Assembly (NCBI RefSeq): GCF_947242115.1
Contig: NC_074711.1
Coordinates: 35,842,265 to 35,906,264 of the forward strand
Reading direction: 5' to 3'
Length of the DNA: 64,000 bases
Source: Biomphalaria glabrata
Taxonomy: Eukaryota; Mollusca; Gastropoda; Planorbidae
The notes beneath the pieces are model-generated. The model was not told the origin of the DNA, did no database searches, and saw only the letters and a list, made by a program, of their open reading frames with translations. Position 1 is the stretch's first letter. Every line of letters starts with the position of its first letter. The translations under genes were made by a program, and so were the position numbers. Shown here piece after piece: positions 62,001-64,000 of this stretch.

Positions 62001-64000
62001 ACATAGCTGATCAACAACTGTTTGCTATCTTGTTGTACAGGGGTCCTGACAGCAGTCTCGTCTGTTGGCTTTCTGTCTATGTCTTTGCTGGAGGTGAAAG
62101 ATAACCTGAAAATACAGAAAAACAAAACTGAATAATACTATTATCTGAATGCAGGCAGGACATTGTGGGTGGGTGTATGTGAATATGAAAGAAATGATTG
62201 GGTGTTGGTCTGTATTTTGATATTGAATGATGTAATATATGTACAAGAACTAAGATGCTCTTGTTAGAAGGATGGATTGCCATGTGTTGTGTATAAAAGA
62301 GGGAGACTGTTTAAAAAACAAAAATTGTTTCATGAAAGAGGAATTCAAGTTTTTATTCAACTATGTGTATGACCAGTTAATAAATATGTGTGACCAGTAA
62401 ATAAATATGTGTGACCAGTAAATAAATATGTGTGACCAGTTAATAAATATGTGTGACCAGTTAATAAATATGTGTGTGACCAGTTAATAAATATGTCGTG
62501 ACCAGTTAATAAATATGTCGTGACCAATTAATAAATATGTCGTGACCAATTAATAAATATGTCGTGACCAGTTAATAAATATGTCGTGACCAATTAATAA
62601 ATATGTCGTGACCAATTAATAAATATGTCGTGACCAATTAATAAATATGTCGTGACCAATTAATAAATATGTCGTGACCAATTAATAAATATGTCGTGAC
62701 CAGTTAATAAATATGTGTGTAACCAGTTAATAAATATGTCGTGACCAGTTAATAAATATGTCGTGACCAATTAATAAATATGTCGTGACCAATTAATAAA
62801 TATGTGTGACCAGTTAATAAATATGTGTGACCAGTTAATAAATATGTGTGACCAGTTAATAAATATGTGTGACCAGTTAATAAATATGTCGTGACCAGTT
62901 AATAAATATGTGTGTAACCAGTTAATAAATATGTGTGTAACCAGTTAATAAATATGTGTGACCAGTAAATAAATATGTGTGACCAGTTAATAAATATGTC
63001 GTGACCAATTAATAAATATGTGTGACCAGTTAATAAATATGTCGTGACCAGTTAATAAATATGTGTGTAACCAGTTAATAAATATGTCGTGACCAGTTAA
63101 TAAATATGTCGTGACCAATTAATAAATATGTCGTGACCAATTAATAAATATGTGTGACCAGTTAATAAATATGTGTGACCAGTTAATAAATATGTGTGAC
63201 CAGTTAATAAATATGTGTGACCAGTTAATAAATACGTGTGTGACCAGTTAATAAATATGTGTGACCAGTTAATAAATATGTGTGACCAGTTAATAAATTG
63301 TGTGACCAGTTAATAAATATGTCTTCAAGGTGTGGTTGGATTAGCAATCTGGGGTAATATTTCACAGACTTTAACAACCCTAGTCTTTTCTCACTTAAAA
63401 TTTTCAAGGGTGATCCCTAATTAGAATACCACGAACTATTTAGGAATCATGGTATGTTAGATTATAAACAACTTAATATAGTATCCCTACCTTAATGTCT
63501 TGGCTCTGGCTTGTTCTACTACAGATTCAAATGACTTGCGTTTCAGTTGAGTATGAGTGTCCCCAGAGTCCCAGGACACATGATCACTCACGAAAATTCT
63601 TATTTCATGTTTTCTAAGTATGTGGTGTACATTAAAGCGTGTCTCCATGGCAACTGGAATCAGTGAGCCATCAGGGTGAAGAAAATGAAACTTACTTGTG
63701 GAGGCTGCCACTTGTGAACACTGAAAACAAATATACAAAAAAATCAAAACATTGTCCATGTAAAAACAACAAATACTATTATTTGTACAAATTAATTCTT
63801 GATAAAATAAATAAAAACTTTTGTAAAAAGATATTAACAGAATATTAAAATGATTGAATTACTGGCTTGAAATCAATTTTTTCTAAGAACATTGTTAATT
63901 AAATTCAAACAAAAATAAATAATAAAGAGTTTCCTACTAACACTGGATATAACAGTATCTCTAACATCAACCAGCGTAGAACAAAAGGTACTAAATATGT
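52051..64000 (-). CDS. TIR-TIR-SLOG protein, candidate NAD-linked immune gene (5' end outside window)
   Basis: Sixteen visible exons, in transcript order: 64000-63942 (partial), 63720-63491, 62105-61928, 61770-61645, 60793-60658, 58659-58511, 58324-58196, 57628-57514, 56481-56312, 53808-53707, 53520-53404, 53277-53183, 53065-52906, 52811-52670, 52568-52447 and 52353-52051 (TAA). All have GT-AG borders and matching phases, giving about 776 residues. The order is: an N-terminal module I do not recognise, TIR-1, a charged linker, TIR-2, a short linker, a SLOG domain, and a Ser/Glu-rich tail. TIR domains cleave NAD or act as adaptors; SLOG domains bind nucleotides. No signal peptide or membrane segment is visible, so it is probably cytosolic. 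It is tail-to-tail with MMUT, with no functional link implied. The start codon and any further N-terminal domain lie beyond 64000. Confidence is high for the exon chain and moderate for an immune role. Confidence 0.87.
52447..53277 (-). other. SLOG nucleotide-binding domain (exons 12-15)
   Basis: The Rossmann-like order is complete: first strand ECVYVTGTSK, helix, then FVVTGGCYGTSELVAKVF with the first glycine loop, then VWHILPE. Exons 14-15 carry CLLIEGGTHSAHEVEEF, the GG-T...E motif of the LOG/DprA/TRPM-N superfamily, and a last strand HIVVPV. In bacterial Thoeris ThsA and in TRPM channels such domains bind ADP-ribose-type ligands. Confidence 0.8.
53865..53985 (-). repeat. tRNA-derived SINE
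   Basis: On the - strand: GATGGCTGCCTAGTTGTGTG, then GCACTCTGGACTGTC, then box B TCCTGGGTTCAAACA. Same family as 28510-28620. It lies in the intron between exons 9 and 10. Confidence 0.7.
54440..56275. mobile_element. candidate DNA element filled with AGATCTA-type repeats
   Basis: The edges carry GGTTCATAC (left) and GTACGAACC (right), which are inverted to each other. Each edge also has two or more copies of TTCCAGACTTTTTCCAGAC. Between them, 55180-55760 repeats a unit like GCATAGATCGAGACTAAATC followed by TAGTAGTAGACCTAGTAAT, at irregular spacing. No target duplication was found. In the intron between exons 9 and 10. Confidence 0.4.
54545..54665 (+). repeat. tRNA-derived SINE
   Basis: GATGGCTACCTGAGCATGCC, GCGCTCTGGACTGCTG and box B TTGGGTTCAAACCC, followed by a body like the one at 59505-59600. 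Confidence 0.65.
56640..57000 (+). mobile_element. LINE 3' end scrap
   Basis: Its end (ACAGATTCTGCCCTGACC, then CTAGACGCATCCATTG) matches the tail of 59690-59985. The finger-like coding part is decayed. Intronic and opposite in strand to the host gene. Confidence 0.55.
57960..58020. repeat. (ATT)n low-complexity tract
   Basis: TTATTATTATTATA-type sequence in the intron between exons 7 and 8. Confidence 0.7.
58396..58565 (-). repeat. 85-bp tandem duplication over a splice donor
   Basis: 58396-58480 and 58481-58565 are two 85-bp copies with 5 differences. The unit spans the end of TIR-TIR-SLOG exon 6, its donor (ATG|GTAGCC on the - strand) and the intron start. A second identical donor therefore sits 85 bp downstream. 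Confidence 0.93.
58945..59013. repeat. (TA)n microsatellite
   Basis: About 33 TA units in the intron between exons 5 and 6. Confidence 0.95.
59505..59600 (+). repeat. SINE fragment
   Basis: Box-B-like CCCGGACTCAAACCC and a body resembling 54590-54660. Confidence 0.5.
59690..59985 (+). mobile_element. LINE 3' end with zinc-finger-like tail
   Basis: The frame 59723-59974 has AGTTLAENKRIEVALIKREK, then NCGKVCRSRIGLISHTRFC, a finger with a lost first Cys. Same layout as 16480-16865 and 25060-25605. Confidence 0.75.
60658..62017 (-). other. TIR-1 domain (exons 3-5)
   Basis: Exon 3 gives the first strand and helix (LLISYVRAEAAEHAVNLKRK, then GFSVYL). Exon 4 gives DVHEIKSGIDWQDSLNYAVS and the strand CQVFIPLVTPRYGETQW. 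Exon 5 gives KPILPISFLEEWPPRCLAIQ. The last codon of exon 4 (61647-61645) is Glu in WTNRE. This is the position of the catalytic Glu of NAD-cleaving TIRs such as SARM1, whose segment is WVHKE. Confidence 0.85.
62365..63325. repeat. ~1-kb minisatellite of 21-24-bp units
   Basis: More than 40 units of GACCAGTTAATAAATATGT plus GT or CGT, with GACCAATTAAT and GTGTGTAACC variants. The variants are interleaved in blocks. It lies in the intron between exons 2 and 3 of the TIR-TIR-SLOG gene. Confidence 0.97.

Noticed and set aside
62365-63325. CRISPR-like regular array
   Set aside because: A plain minisatellite in an intron; no spacers and no cas genes.

Overview
The window is eukaryotic nuclear DNA, AT-rich, with short coding exons split by GT-AG introns and heavily loaded with transposon debris and minisatellites. 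The style of the genes, the RTE-like, I-like and jockey/CR1-like LINE remnants and the tRNA-derived SINEs suggest a gastropod mollusc, probably a freshwater pulmonate snail. That placement is inference. There are no operons, ribosome binding sites or CRISPR arrays.

Three host genes can be reconstructed exon by exon. (1) A PTCD2-like mitochondrial pentatricopeptide-type RNA-processing protein lies on the + strand at 11798-18781 (8 exons; its first coding exon was not found). (2) Mitochondrial methylmalonyl-CoA mutase (MMUT) lies on the + strand at 29768-43917. Its 19 coding exons join without a frame error into 749 residues, almost exactly the human length. (3) On the - strand, from beyond the right edge (64000) down to 52051, is a gene whose 16 visible exons encode an N-terminal module of unknown type, two TIR domains in tandem, and a C-terminal SLOG (LOG/DprA-like nucleotide-binding) domain. 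It is tail-to-tail with MMUT, and its 3' UTR may run to about 47460.

The TIR-TIR-SLOG gene is the most interesting object here. TIR-1 keeps the glutamate used by NAD-cleaving TIR enzymes, TIR-2 has glutamine there, and the SLOG domain keeps its glycine-rich phosphate-binding loops. Bacterial Thoeris defence uses a TIR enzyme to make a cyclic-ADP-ribose signal that is bound by a SLOG domain, so one polypeptide with both halves is a reasonable candidate for an animal NAD-based immune sensor or effector. An 85-bp tandem duplication across the splice donor after TIR-1 could add a short TIR-1-only isoform.

Layout: 1-735 minisatellite; 0.9-8.2 kb DNA-transposon remnants, including two elements with 8-bp target duplications, plus LINE scraps; 9.0-10.5 kb I-type LINE; 11.8-18.8 kb PTCD2; 19.1-29.4 kb a LINE graveyard with AGATCTA-rich low-complexity DNA; 29.8-44.3 kb MMUT with SINEs, a shrunken LINE and minisatellites in its introns; 44.8-46.6 kb a LINE scrap and an LTR remnant; 47.5-52.0 kb the probable long 3' UTR; 52.05-64.0 kb the TIR-TIR-SLOG gene with a 1-kb intronic minisatellite.
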